DNA of 5,439 bases from Verrucomicrobiota bacterium (GTDB lineage Bacteria; Verrucomicrobiota; Verrucomicrobiia; Limisphaerales; JAGWYX01): the NCBI GenBank assembly GCA_018969165.1, contig JAGWYX010000334.1, positions 1 to 5,439 on the forward strand. The letters run 5' to 3'. Positions 1 to 5,123 of this stretch are shown one piece after another (the first letter of the stretch is position 1; every line of letters begins with the position of its first letter). Made by a program: the position numbers and the translations under genes. A model generated the notes under the pieces. It saw nothing but the letters and a program-made list of their open reading frames with translations. It had not been told where the DNA came from and did no database searches.

Positions 1-258
1 GACAACGGCATTCACGCCTTCACCACAGTGACGACAAATCGGACCGGCCTCGCGGAAACGAGAAATGTGTTCACACGCGCCGGCCAGATCAATCTCGTTC
101 GGACAACGCAGACGATCAACGGTATCGTTCAGGGTCGTGTCCATCTGTTCTATCACGACGGTCGGCTCCTCCCAGATTACACGGCGATGCAGGCCTCATC
201 GGTGTTCACGACGGAGGATGGGTGCCCGCACAACGAGATTCACGATGATGCCGCGTAA
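1..258 (+). CDS. C-terminal part of an unidentified protein (cut by left edge)
   Basis: The reading frame is open from base 1 and ends at TAA 256-258, giving at least 85 residues. The gene very probably starts to the left of the window. A GTG at 28-30 is the first internal candidate start, but the open frame before it makes it unconvincing. The peptide alternates polar and beta-branched residues (for example INLVRTTQTINGIVQGRVHL) and suggests a beta-rich fold. It then has a tyrosine/histidine/aspartate patch (FYHDGRLLPDY) and an acidic tail ending HDDAA. I see no signal peptide, membrane segment or family motif, and I do not recognise it. An 8-bp hairpin starts six bases after the stop and a small membrane-protein gene follows on the same strand, so the two could be co-transcribed. 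It is accepted as coding because the frame is unbroken and the composition is protein-like; the function is unknown. Confidence 0.5.
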   Translation, partial: DNGIHAFTTVTTNRTGLAETRNVFTRAGQINLVRTTQTINGIVQGRVHLFYHDGRLLPDYTAMQASSVFTTEDGCPHNEIHDDAA

Positions 259-263
259 CCAGA

Positions 264-283
264 GGCGGCTGTCAACAGCCGCC
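264..283 (+). other. Intercistronic stem-loop
   Basis: GGCGGCTG (264-271) pairs perfectly with CAGCCGCC (276-283) around a TCAA loop. It sits between the stop of the partial gene (258) and the ATG of the membrane-protein gene (295). No T-tract follows on either strand, so it is not a standard intrinsic terminator. It could be an mRNA-stabilising or translation-modulating hairpin just ahead of the next start codon, or a weak transcript end. Confidence 0.5.
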
Positions 284-294
284 ATACCTGAAAG

Positions 295-570
295 ATGACG
301 ACCGCACTTGGTGAATTGGAACTGGTGCTGGTGCTGGCGGTGTTGACTGGACTCTCGGGCATCCGACGCCAGGTACTCGCGTTGCCGATCCTCCTCGTTG
401 GAGTCTGTTTGCTTCTCCTTCTCGGCGTCACGATTCTGTTCCAGGTTGGCTGGCCGTATCGGGTCACCGGCGTCAGCATCTACGTCGCGTTCTTTGTCGG
501 AGCCATTTTCAGTCTGGCCGGCGGCATCGGTATCGTCGTTCACTCTTGGGCGAGCAGAACGTCACGCTGA
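295..570 (+). CDS. Small hydrophobic multi-pass membrane protein, unknown function
   Basis: This 91-residue frame is dominated by hydrophobic residues. Three likely membrane segments are visible: about residues 8-22 (LELVLVLAVLTGLSG), 28-52 (rich in Leu/Val/Ile) and 57-85 (VSIYVAFFVGAIFSLAGGIG core). Short basic stretches lie between them (IRRQ at 23-26) and at the C-terminus (SRTSR). The ATG at 295 is preceded only by a weak purine run (GAAAG) and by the 264-283 hairpin. The product probably sits in the inner membrane. I recognise no family. The opposite-strand frame here is a hydrophilic Asp/Glu/Gln-rich shadow, as expected opposite a leucine-rich gene. It may be co-transcribed with the partial gene upstream. 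It could be a conserved hypothetical membrane protein or an accessory gene. Confidence 0.55.
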   Translation: MTTALGELELVLVLAVLTGLSGIRRQVLALPILLVGVCLLLLLGVTILFQVGWPYRVTGVSIYVAFFVGAIFSLAGGIGIVVHSWASRTSR

Positions 571-836
571 TGACCCTCAATACCTGTTCAAGCGTTTCCG
601 ATGTCGGCTCAGGGGTGTTTTCCACGATTGAGCCGAGCTGACGGCTTGGCCACCGGTCTTCGACAACGGGTGCGCAACCGTGAACAGGGTCACCAGCATC
701 AGCGCGTGGCCCGTAGGGATTGCGGCAAGCACCACACGACGCTCGACCGTGGACAGTGTGGGGAGAAGCGTTGCTGGCTTTCCTCGGGGGGGGAAACCTC
801 CTTCGCGGCGGCGGCGAAAGCGGATTTGTGCCGCCG
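571..836. other. Gene-poor stretch between convergent genes
   Basis: The + strand membrane gene ends at 570 and the minus-strand toxin gene ends at 837, so this is a convergent gap. It holds an 8-bp inverted repeat (604-611 with 629-636) and a run of eight G (786-793). A minus-strand open frame ends at TGA 577-579 and contains one hydrophobic patch (GHALMLVTLF). Third-position composition in that frame is less biased than in the sugar operon, and no start codon has a ribosome site, so I do not call it as a gene. The stretch may be decayed or repeat-derived DNA. Confidence 0.4.
604..636. other. Inverted repeat, possible bidirectional transcript end
   Basis: TCGGCTCA (604-611) and TGAGCCGA (629-636) are perfect 8-bp complements around 17 bases. 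The loop contains a second short pairing, GTG/CAC around TTTTC. It sits between convergent genes, where a shared terminator would be expected, but neither side has a T-tract, so the terminator role is weak. Confidence 0.35.
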
Positions 837-1127
837 TCAGAGCCGGTCGCGCCAGTAGCCGGGGCGCCGTTTGGCGTGCATCACCGCCACGATCCAAACG
901 CGGTCCGGCTGATCCAGATACACCACCGAATAGGGGAACTTGCGGGTCAGCACGCGCCGGGCGGGCGGACTGAACCGGGAGAAGCGGTCTGGCTGGTCGC
1001 AGACGGCGGCAATCACCCGCTCGATTTCATGGTAAAACCGCAGGCCCAATTGCGGATCAATGTCCGCGTAGTAACGGACGGCCTCCGCCAGCTCGGCGTC
1101 CGCCGCGGGATGGATGGCATGTCTCAA
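837..1127 (-). CDS. ParE/RelE-family toxin of a type II toxin-antitoxin pair
   Basis: The 96-residue product has the usual length and order of the ParE/RelE toxin superfamily. It opens with a beta-strand and helix (HPAADAELAEAVRYYADIDP, residues 6-25), followed by a long helix with GLRFYHEIERVIAAV (28-42). Next come the QPDRF turn (45-49), the RRVLTRKFPYSVVY core strands (57-70), and a C-terminal strand ending in RRPGYWRDRL (87-96), a typical ending of this family. ParE members poison DNA gyrase and RelE members cleave mRNA on ribosomes; the sequence alone does not decide which applies. The start is TTG at 1125-1127, overlapping the TGA of the antitoxin in the four bases TTGA, so translation is probably coupled. 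The frame looks intact. Such pairs stabilise mobile DNA, which fits the integrase remnant just upstream. Confidence 0.85.
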   Translation of the reverse strand: MRHAIHPAADAELAEAVRYYADIDPQLGLRFYHEIERVIAAVCDQPDRFSRFSPPARRVLTRKFPYSVVYLDQPDRVWIVAVMHAKRRPGYWRDRL

Positions 1128-1348
1128 CGCCCGACGATTTTGCGGATGCGGGCCAGCGATTCTCCCAGGGGAATGCCCTGTACTTTGCCGGATTGTATTT
1201 CCTCAACGCGGCGGGTAATTTCCGTCCGCCAGGCGGCCTCGATTTCCGGGTCGGAAGCGTGCAGGTCCTCGGTCAAGCGCTCGACCAGTTCGCCGACCTT
1301 CTCCGGCGGCCAGTGGCGGGTTTCCTCAACGATTTGGTCCAGTGTCAT
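1124..1348 (-). CDS. Antitoxin, addiction-module component (Unstab_antitox type)
   Basis: The likely 74-residue product starts MTLDQIVEETRHWPPEKVGEL. An N-terminal helix with 'PPEK' and 'ERL' is typical of the short addiction-module proteins encoded with ParE-like toxins (TIGR02574/PF09720 style). The second half carries the hallmark DPEIEAAWRTEITRRVEEI, then SGKVQGIPLGE, then a C-terminal helix ARIRKIVGR. In this family the C-terminal part wraps the toxin. I chose ATG 1346-1348 because it gives the family's normal length and N-terminus. In-frame ATG 1364-1366 and TTG 1388-1390 are alternatives that add poorly conserved residues. No Shine-Dalgarno sequence is evident for any of the three. It precedes and overlaps the toxin by TTGA. 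Autorepression of the pair is usual, but I see no clear operator. Confidence 0.85.
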   Translation of the reverse strand: MTLDQIVEETRHWPPEKVGELVERLTEDLHASDPEIEAAWRTEITRRVEEIQSGKVQGIPLGESLARIRKIVGR

Positions 1349-1432
1349 TGGCACGGGGCTCAGCATACGCGATTTCAGTTTAGGGTTCAACGGGCAAACG
1401 GGTCGCCGGGTGGCAGCGGGCGTGCACCTGCT

Positions 1433-1744
1433 TCAGTGGACGGCGTGCAGGGGGATCACGTTGGACCGGTCGAACCCGGTCACTCGGCCCGAGGTTTAGG
1501 CGTACGGAGCGAGCCACCGGGCCAGGTTGTCGGTGATGGGGGCCAACCAGCGGGCGGCCGTCTTGGATTTGCTGGCTTTGATCTCGATGTGCCGTTCGGC
1601 GAGGTTGACCTCGCTCCAGTCCAGGCGCTGGAGTTCGGCGCTGCGGAGGCCGGCAAAGGCCCCGATCACCAGCCAGGGCACCATTTCCGGGCGTGCGGCG
1701 GTGAGGAGTTCACGCATTTCACCGGGGGTGAAAATACTGAGGAA
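1433..1744 (-). pseudogene. Tyrosine recombinase (integrase) remnant, truncated at both ends
   Basis: From about 1735 downward the frame reads like the catalytic domain of a phage-type tyrosine recombinase. FTPGEMRELLTAA begins the domain. GAFAGLRSAELQRLDW carries the first catalytic arginine (codon near 1643-1645), and KASKSKTAARWLAPI carries the beta-hairpin lysine region. A TAA at 1496-1498 interrupts the frame after LAPYA, but the next residues, TSGRVTGF, still look like integrase, so the TAA is best read as a nonsense mutation. The frame then runs to TGA 1433-1435. The N-terminal DNA-binding half, the HxxR box and the tyrosine nucleophile are all missing, so it cannot be an active recombinase. 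Its visible start lies within about 15 bases of the 3' end of the tRNA-Gly gene, on the same strand. The longest ATG-initiated piece, 1496-1717, would encode only 73 residues. Confidence 0.8.
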
Positions 1745-1748
1745 AAGA

Positions 1749-1825
1749 TGGAGCGAGCGATGGGATTCGAACCCACGACAGCCACCTTGGCAAGGTGGCG
1801 CTCTACCAGACTGAGCTACGCTCGC
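1749..1825 (-). tRNA. tRNA-Gly (anticodon GCC)
   Basis: A complete cloverleaf folds on the minus strand. The 7-bp acceptor stem is GCGAGCG/CGCTCGC (1819-1825 with 1753-1759). The D-arm is GCTC/GAGC, the anticodon stem CCACC/GGTGG has loop TTGCCAA with GCC in the centre, and the variable loop has 5 bases. The T-arm is GTGGG-TTCGAAT-CCCAT. The discriminator base is T (1752), normal for bacterial glycine tRNAs, and CCA is encoded at 1749-1751. The body is 74 nt (1752-1825), or 77 nt with CCA. No mismatches are seen, so it should be functional. Its 3' end abuts the integrase remnant, marking it as a likely former attachment site. Confidence 0.97.
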
Positions 1826-1843
1826 GCCCGAGATAACGCCCAG

Positions 1844-1871
1844 ACACTACGGCATCGCCGCCCGATTGCAA
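1844..1871 (-). promoter_or_regulatory. Possible promoter of the tRNA-Gly gene
   Basis: On the minus strand a TTGCAA box (1866-1871) is followed, 16 bases later, by TAGTGT (1844-1849). These resemble -35 and -10 elements (4/6 and 3/6 matches to the sigma-70 consensus). The pair lies about 18 bases upstream of the mature tRNA 5' end, a plausible distance. The tRNA could instead be read through from the glycosyltransferase gene 116 bases upstream. Confidence 0.3.
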
Positions 1872-1941
1872 GTCCCGTTTTCCCCGACAACAAATTCGAC
1901 AGGCCCCAAGGCTGGCCGGGGACGGCGTCCGCACGCCGGTC

Positions 1942-3081
1942 TCACGGGCGGTGCCGTTCGGTCCAGGACTTTTCGAGCGCGGCTGAGACCACCGCCGCCG
2001 TGCGCTCCCAGGAGAGGCCGCGCACCCGTTGTCGGCCTTTCTCGGCGTAGGTCTTGCGAGTGGCCGTGTCCAGCAGGCGGGTGAGCGCGGCGGCGATTTC
2101 GGCGGGGTTGCGCGGGTCTTCGAGGAGAATGGCCTCGTCGGGCTGGACCAGTTCGGCGGCGCCGGTGTAGCGGGCGGAGCTGATCAGGGCGGCGCACCCG
2201 TGGGCCATCGCTTCGAGCGGGGCCAGCGGGGAGGGGTCGGACAACGTGGGCAAGACCAGCACGTCGGACAAGGCGTAATAATCGGTGACATTATTGACCC
2301 GGCCGGCCCAGGTGATCCGGTCGGCGACGCCCAATTCGCCGGCCCGGGCCGCGTAGGGGGCGCGGTCGTCGCCGCCGACGATGACCAGCCGCGGGCCGCG
2401 GTCCCGCAACCGCCCGAGGGCTTCGAGGAGCGGTCCCAGGCCCTTGCGCCGGAACTCCGAGGCGACGAAGAGGGCGACCACGTCGGCGTCGCGGAAGCCG
2501 AGTTTGCGTCGCCACTCGAGCCGGCGCTCGGCGAGGTTGGGTGCCGGGTCGTCCACGCCGGAGTGGGCCACGAGGAAGCGGTCGTCGGGGATGGGGTAGT
2601 AGCGTTGGACCTCGCGTTTGACGAGGTCGGAATCGGCGACCCAGAACCGGCCGGGGGCGGTCGTGTAATGGATTCTTTCGAGGAGCCAGTTGGCGCCGAT
2701 GCTGGGGTCGGTGAGGGTCTTGAGCCAGATGGCGGCGGGGTTTCTGGGTTCGCCGCGCTCGACGCCGCGCAGGCCGCCGATGAAGGTGCCGCAGTGGACG
2801 TTCATCACGTCGAACCGGGTGACTTTCTCATGGGAATAAACGACGTCGAAGCCGCGGGTGAGCCGGGCGGTTTGCCGGGAGAACCACCAGCGGTCGGCGT
2901 AGGCCGGCTTGCGGAAGGGCCGGGACACGCGGTGCAGCGTCAAGCCAGTGGATTCATGGTCCCATTGTTGGGCGAAGACGTGGACCTGGTGGGCGCGGGC
3001 GAGGCGGCGGGCGACTTCGACGGCGTAGCGTTCAGCCCCGCCGGTGGTGATGAAGCGGCGGACCAGGAGGGCGATTCTCAT
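1942..3081 (-). CDS. Family 4 glycosyltransferase, WaaG-like (LPS core type)
   Basis: The 379-residue product has the two-Rossmann-fold (GT-B) layout of family 4 retaining glycosyltransferases. The N-terminal domain starts MRIALLVRRFITTGGAER, with the acceptor-side GGAER loop at 14-18. The C-terminal donor domain starts near VVALFVASEFRRKGLGPLLEAL; R212 and K213 would contact the sugar-nucleotide phosphates. It continues through RLVIVGGDD (231-239), a YYALSDVLVLP stretch (268-278), and SDPSPLAPLEAMAHG (281-295). In the usual E-x7-E motif the first Glu is Asp (D282...E290), a variation common in WaaG-type enzymes. Overall order and length resemble LPS glucosyltransferase WaaG. It probably acts on the cytoplasmic face of the inner membrane, adding a hexose to a lipid-linked glycan; the exact sugar is unknown. 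The start at 3079-3081 overlaps the upstream aminotransferase stop as ATGA, implying coupled translation. It is the last gene of the operon. Confidence 0.9.
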   Translation of the reverse strand: MRIALLVRRFITTGGAERYAVEVARRLARAHQVHVFAQQWDHESTGLTLHRVSRPFRKPAYADRWWFSRQTARLTRGFDVVYSHEKVTRFDVMNVHCGTFIGGLRGVERGEPRNPAAIWLKTLTDPSIGANWLLERIHYTTAPGRFWVADSDLVKREVQRYYPIPDDRFLVAHSGVDDPAPNLAERRLEWRRKLGFRDADVVALFVASEFRRKGLGPLLEALGRLRDRGPRLVIVGGDDRAPYAARAGELGVADRITWAGRVNNVTDYYALSDVLVLPTLSDPSPLAPLEAMAHGCAALISSARYTGAAELVQPDEAILLEDPRNPAEIAAALTRLLDTATRKTYAEKGRQRVRGLSWERTAAVVSAALEKSWTERHRP

Positions 3082-4211
3082 GGTGAAAAGAAATCGCGGA
3101 GGGCGGCGATCACTTCCGTTTGCGCGTCGGCGGTGAGGGAGGGGAAGATCGGCAAACGGAGGAGCCGGCTGCTGCACGACTCGGTGACGGGGCAATCGCC
3201 CGGTTTACCGCCCAGGGCGCGGCCGACGGGGGAGAGGTGCAGGGGCAGGTAATGGAAGGCGGTGGCGATGCCGCGCGCGCTGAAGAACTTGATGGCCCGG
3301 TTGCGGGTCGGTTCGTCGGCGAGCAGGACGTGGAAGATGTGGTAATTGGATTGCACTTCAGGGGGAAGGACCGGCAGGGTCAGGAGGCCGTGTTGCTGGA
3401 GGGGCTGGAGTTCGTCGAGGTAGCGGTGGTAGATGGTCTGGCGGGATTGCTGGATGGACGGGAGTTTGTCGAGTTGGCTAAGCAGCAGGGCCCCGGTGAG
3501 GTCGGGCGGCAGAAAGCTGCTGCCGACCTGGACCCAGGTGTATTTATCAACCTGGCCCAGGAGGAATTGTTTTCGATTGGTGCCTTTCTCGCGGATGATT
3601 TCGGCGCGGGCCATGAACTCGGCGTTGGTGGTGACGAAGGCGCCGCCCTCGCCAGTCGAGAGATTCTTGGTTTCATGAAAACTGTAGCAGCCCATGACGC
3701 CGGTGGTGCCGGCGGCGCGGCCGCGATAGGAGGCGCCGAGCCCTTGCGCGGCGTCTTCGACAATGGGGATCGGCCGCCCGTCGAGGGCGCGGGCGATGGC
3801 CTCGAGATTCGGGGACACGCCGGCATAGACGACCGGCATGACGGCGCGGGTGCGCGGGCTGAGTTTTCGCGCCACGTCAGCCGGATCGAGGGTGAGGGTA
3901 TCGGCCACGACGTCGGCGAAGACGACGCGGCCGCCGGCGCGGAGGACGCAGTTGGCGCTGGAGACGAAGGTGAAACTGGGGAGGATGACCTCATCGCCGG
4001 GCTGGAGCTGGAGGGCAAGCATGGCCAGCTCGAGGGCGTGGGTGCAGGAGGGGGTGAGGAGGACGTGAGGCACGTTCAGGAGGGCCGCCAGTCGTTCCGA
4101 GGCGCGCTGGGTGTGCTCGCCATCGCCGACAATGCGGCCGCCGCGGAGCGCCGTCAGCAGGGCGTGTTCGTCGCGCTCGTCGTACGGGGGGCGATAGAGG
4201 GGGATGCGCAT
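3078..4211 (-). CDS. wecE: dTDP-4-amino-4,6-dideoxygalactose transaminase (WecE/RffA)
   Basis: This PLP-dependent enzyme of the DegT/DnrJ/EryC1 family should convert dTDP-4-keto-6-deoxyglucose to dTDP-4-amino-4,6-dideoxygalactose, using glutamate. The 377 residues match the length of Escherichia coli WecE, and long stretches agree with it. These include LLTPSCTHALELA (51-63), PGDEVILPSFTFVSSAN (71-87), VEDAAQG (151-157, Asp153 facing the PLP ring nitrogen), GCYSFHETKN (174-183, with Lys182 the Schiff-base lysine), EIIREKGTNR (204-213) and GQVDKYTW (219-226). C-terminal FHYLPLH and LRLPIF blocks also fit. I chose the ATG at 4209-4211 because it gives the standard MRIPLYRPPY N-terminus; the frame stays open upstream only as a shadow of the preceding gene. 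The upstream gene stops 38 bases earlier and the downstream start overlaps by ATGA. No rmlA/rmlB or acetyltransferase wecD is in view, so the substrate must be supplied elsewhere. Confidence 0.93.
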   Translation of the reverse strand: MRIPLYRPPYDERDEHALLTALRGGRIVGDGEHTQRASERLAALLNVPHVLLTPSCTHALELAMLALQLQPGDEVILPSFTFVSSANCVLRAGGRVVFADVVADTLTLDPADVARKLSPRTRAVMPVVYAGVSPNLEAIARALDGRPIPIVEDAAQGLGASYRGRAAGTTGVMGCYSFHETKNLSTGEGGAFVTTNAEFMARAEIIREKGTNRKQFLLGQVDKYTWVQVGSSFLPPDLTGALLLSQLDKLPSIQQSRQTIYHRYLDELQPLQQHGLLTLPVLPPEVQSNYHIFHVLLADEPTRNRAIKFFSARGIATAFHYLPLHLSPVGRALGGKPGDCPVTESCSSRLLRLPIFPSLTADAQTEVIAALRDFFSP

Positions 4212-4249
4212 GAGTGCAAGGGGCGAGGGTTGCGAGGTGGCCGGGGCGG

Positions 4250-5029
4250 TTAGCGGTCGGGTTGGCCGGGAGCGGCGGCCTGCTGGAGTTCCCAGAGCCG
4301 GGCGTATTTGAGGAAGGTGTAGTAGGCGTAGAGGCCGCAAAGGACCAGGCCGGGCCGACCGTCGCGGAAGCCCTGTTGGAGGACGTACATTTTCAGGAAC
4401 ATGGCCAGGGGGCTGCCGATCAAATTGGCGGCGGTGGCGCGGTGGTGGCTGGCGGCGTAGCGCTGGGCCATGAGGGTGGCGTAGCGGTCGAGTTTGCCGG
4501 TGGCCACCGCGAGGGTCGGCCACGGGTATTGGAGCACATGCTCGCGCAGGCGCCCGAGGCGGCCCTGGAGTTCGTATCCTTCGTGCACCAGGTCTTCGCG
4601 GTAGCGCATTTTGGCGCGATGAAAGAGCTGCGGCTGGCGGTAGTCCGGATACCAGCCGCAGTGGCGAATCCGCCGGCCGCAGAAGAAGTTCTTGCGCGGG
4701 ACCAGGTAGGCGTCGCACCGCGGGGCGGCGAGTTCGCGGCGGATTTCGGCCGCCAGCTCCGGCGTGCAGCGCTCGTCGGCGTCGATGCTCAGAATCCAAT
4801 CGTGGCGGGCGGCCGCGACGGCCTGGTTGCGGAGTTTGCCGAACCCGCAGAATTTTTCGCTGAGCACGCGGGCGCCGAGTTCGCGGGCGATCTCGACGGT
4901 GCCGTCGGTGCTGAAGGAGTCCAGCAGCAGGAGTTCGTCGGCCCACTGGACGGTCTGGAGGACCTGGCGAATCTGGCGGGCCTCGTTGAAGGAGAGGGTA
5001 TAGACGGTGATGCCGTCTGGTGGCGCCAT
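4250..5029 (-). CDS. Family 2 glycosyltransferase, WaaE/KdtX-like
   Basis: The 259-residue product has an N-terminal GT-A fold. It shows TVYTLSFNEARQI (8-20), the nucleotide-binding DSFSTDGT (37-44), and the metal-binding DAD at 83-85 within SIDADERCTPELAAEI. The acceptor-side segment WYPDYRQPQLF (126-136) and the VHEGY block (148-152) follow. The C-terminal part (about 203-246: SPLAMFLKMYVLQQGF, then GRPGLVLCGLYAYYTFLKYARLWE) is hydrophobic and basic. That is typical of the WaaE/KdtX group, which adds a sugar to the LPS inner core, and should hold the enzyme to the inner membrane. The start is taken as ATG 5027-5029, giving a normal family N-terminus. The in-frame ATG 5054-5056 and TTG 5069-5071 lie inside the inverted-repeat element and would add unrelated residues. 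No Shine-Dalgarno sequence is visible. It is the first gene of the operon; the acceptor and donor sugars are not determined. Confidence 0.9.
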   Translation of the reverse strand: MAPPDGITVYTLSFNEARQIRQVLQTVQWADELLLLDSFSTDGTVEIARELGARVLSEKFCGFGKLRNQAVAAARHDWILSIDADERCTPELAAEIRRELAAPRCDAYLVPRKNFFCGRRIRHCGWYPDYRQPQLFHRAKMRYREDLVHEGYELQGRLGRLREHVLQYPWPTLAVATGKLDRYATLMAQRYAASHHRATAANLIGSPLAMFLKMYVLQQGFRDGRPGLVLCGLYAYYTFLKYARLWELQQAAAPGQPDR

Positions 5030-5036
5030 AACTAGC

Positions 5037-5123
5037 AACCACGAATAGACACCCATGAACGCGAATGCCAAGTGGGCCAGGACCGTTCCCCAGTTTCATG
5101 TTTACTCGTGCTCATTAGTGGTT
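5037..5123. repeat. Imperfect inverted repeat of a 'CACGAAT'-type short motif
   Basis: The + strand arm 5037-5065 and the minus-strand arm 5123-5095 both begin AACCAC and match at 19 of 29 positions when read outside-in. The separation is 29 bases. Each arm looks like a decayed run of roughly 10-base CACGAAT-like units. The whole 87-bp element sits directly upstream of the first sugar-operon gene and contains that frame's spurious upstream starts. It resembles short dispersed palindromic repeats I recall from several GC-rich bacterial genomes, but only one copy is in the window. Confidence 0.6.

Noticed and set aside
196..543. Minus-strand frame of 115 codons rich in Asp/Glu/Gln/Arg
   Set aside because: Antisense shadow of the leucine-rich membrane-protein gene and of the partial gene's end.
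786..793. Run of eight G as a phase-variation tract
   Set aside because: It lies outside any supported gene or promoter, so no function can be argued; it may also be prone to sequencing error.
1463..1472. GGACCGGTCG shared with 5421-5430 as a direct repeat or att site
   Set aside because: A 10-base palindrome-containing match in GC-rich DNA is too short, and it does not involve the tRNA 3' end.
1717..1733. 7-bp inverted repeat TTTCACC/GGTGAAA as a terminator after the tRNA
   Set aside because: It lies in the integrase codons for FTPGE and lacks a T-tract; probably coincidental to the coding sequence.
1923..1938. CGGCGT/ACGCCG hairpin just after the glycosyltransferase stop as an operon terminator
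   Set aside because: Six-base stem with no T-run after it on the minus strand; not enough for a terminator call.
1193..2050. + strand open frame of 285 codons across the toxin-antitoxin/tRNA region
   Set aside because: It reads antisense through the tRNA gene (the GFEPTTATLARWRSTRLSY-type peptide is translated tRNA) and through the integrase remnant.
3082..3195. 38-residue N-terminal extension of the family 4 glycosyltransferase
   Set aside because: Overlaps the end of wecE and reads as Pro/Arg-rich; the MRIALL start gives the normal GT-B N-terminus.
2029..3252. Long + strand open frame of 407 codons opposite the family 4 glycosyltransferase
   Set aside because: Low-complexity Gly/Val/Asp-rich antisense shadow; the minus strand has clear enzyme motifs throughout.
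3120..4253. Long + strand open frame of 377 codons opposite wecE
   Set aside because: Gly/Ala/Glu-rich antisense shadow caused by high third-position GC in wecE; no family-like sequence.
4214..5035. + strand open frame opposite the family 2 glycosyltransferase
   Set aside because: Antisense shadow of a gene with clear GT-A motifs on the minus strand.
4212..5099. Upstream extension of the wecE reading frame
   Set aside because: Pro/Arg-rich out-of-frame translation of the preceding glycosyltransferase; WecE homology starts at the ATG at 4211.
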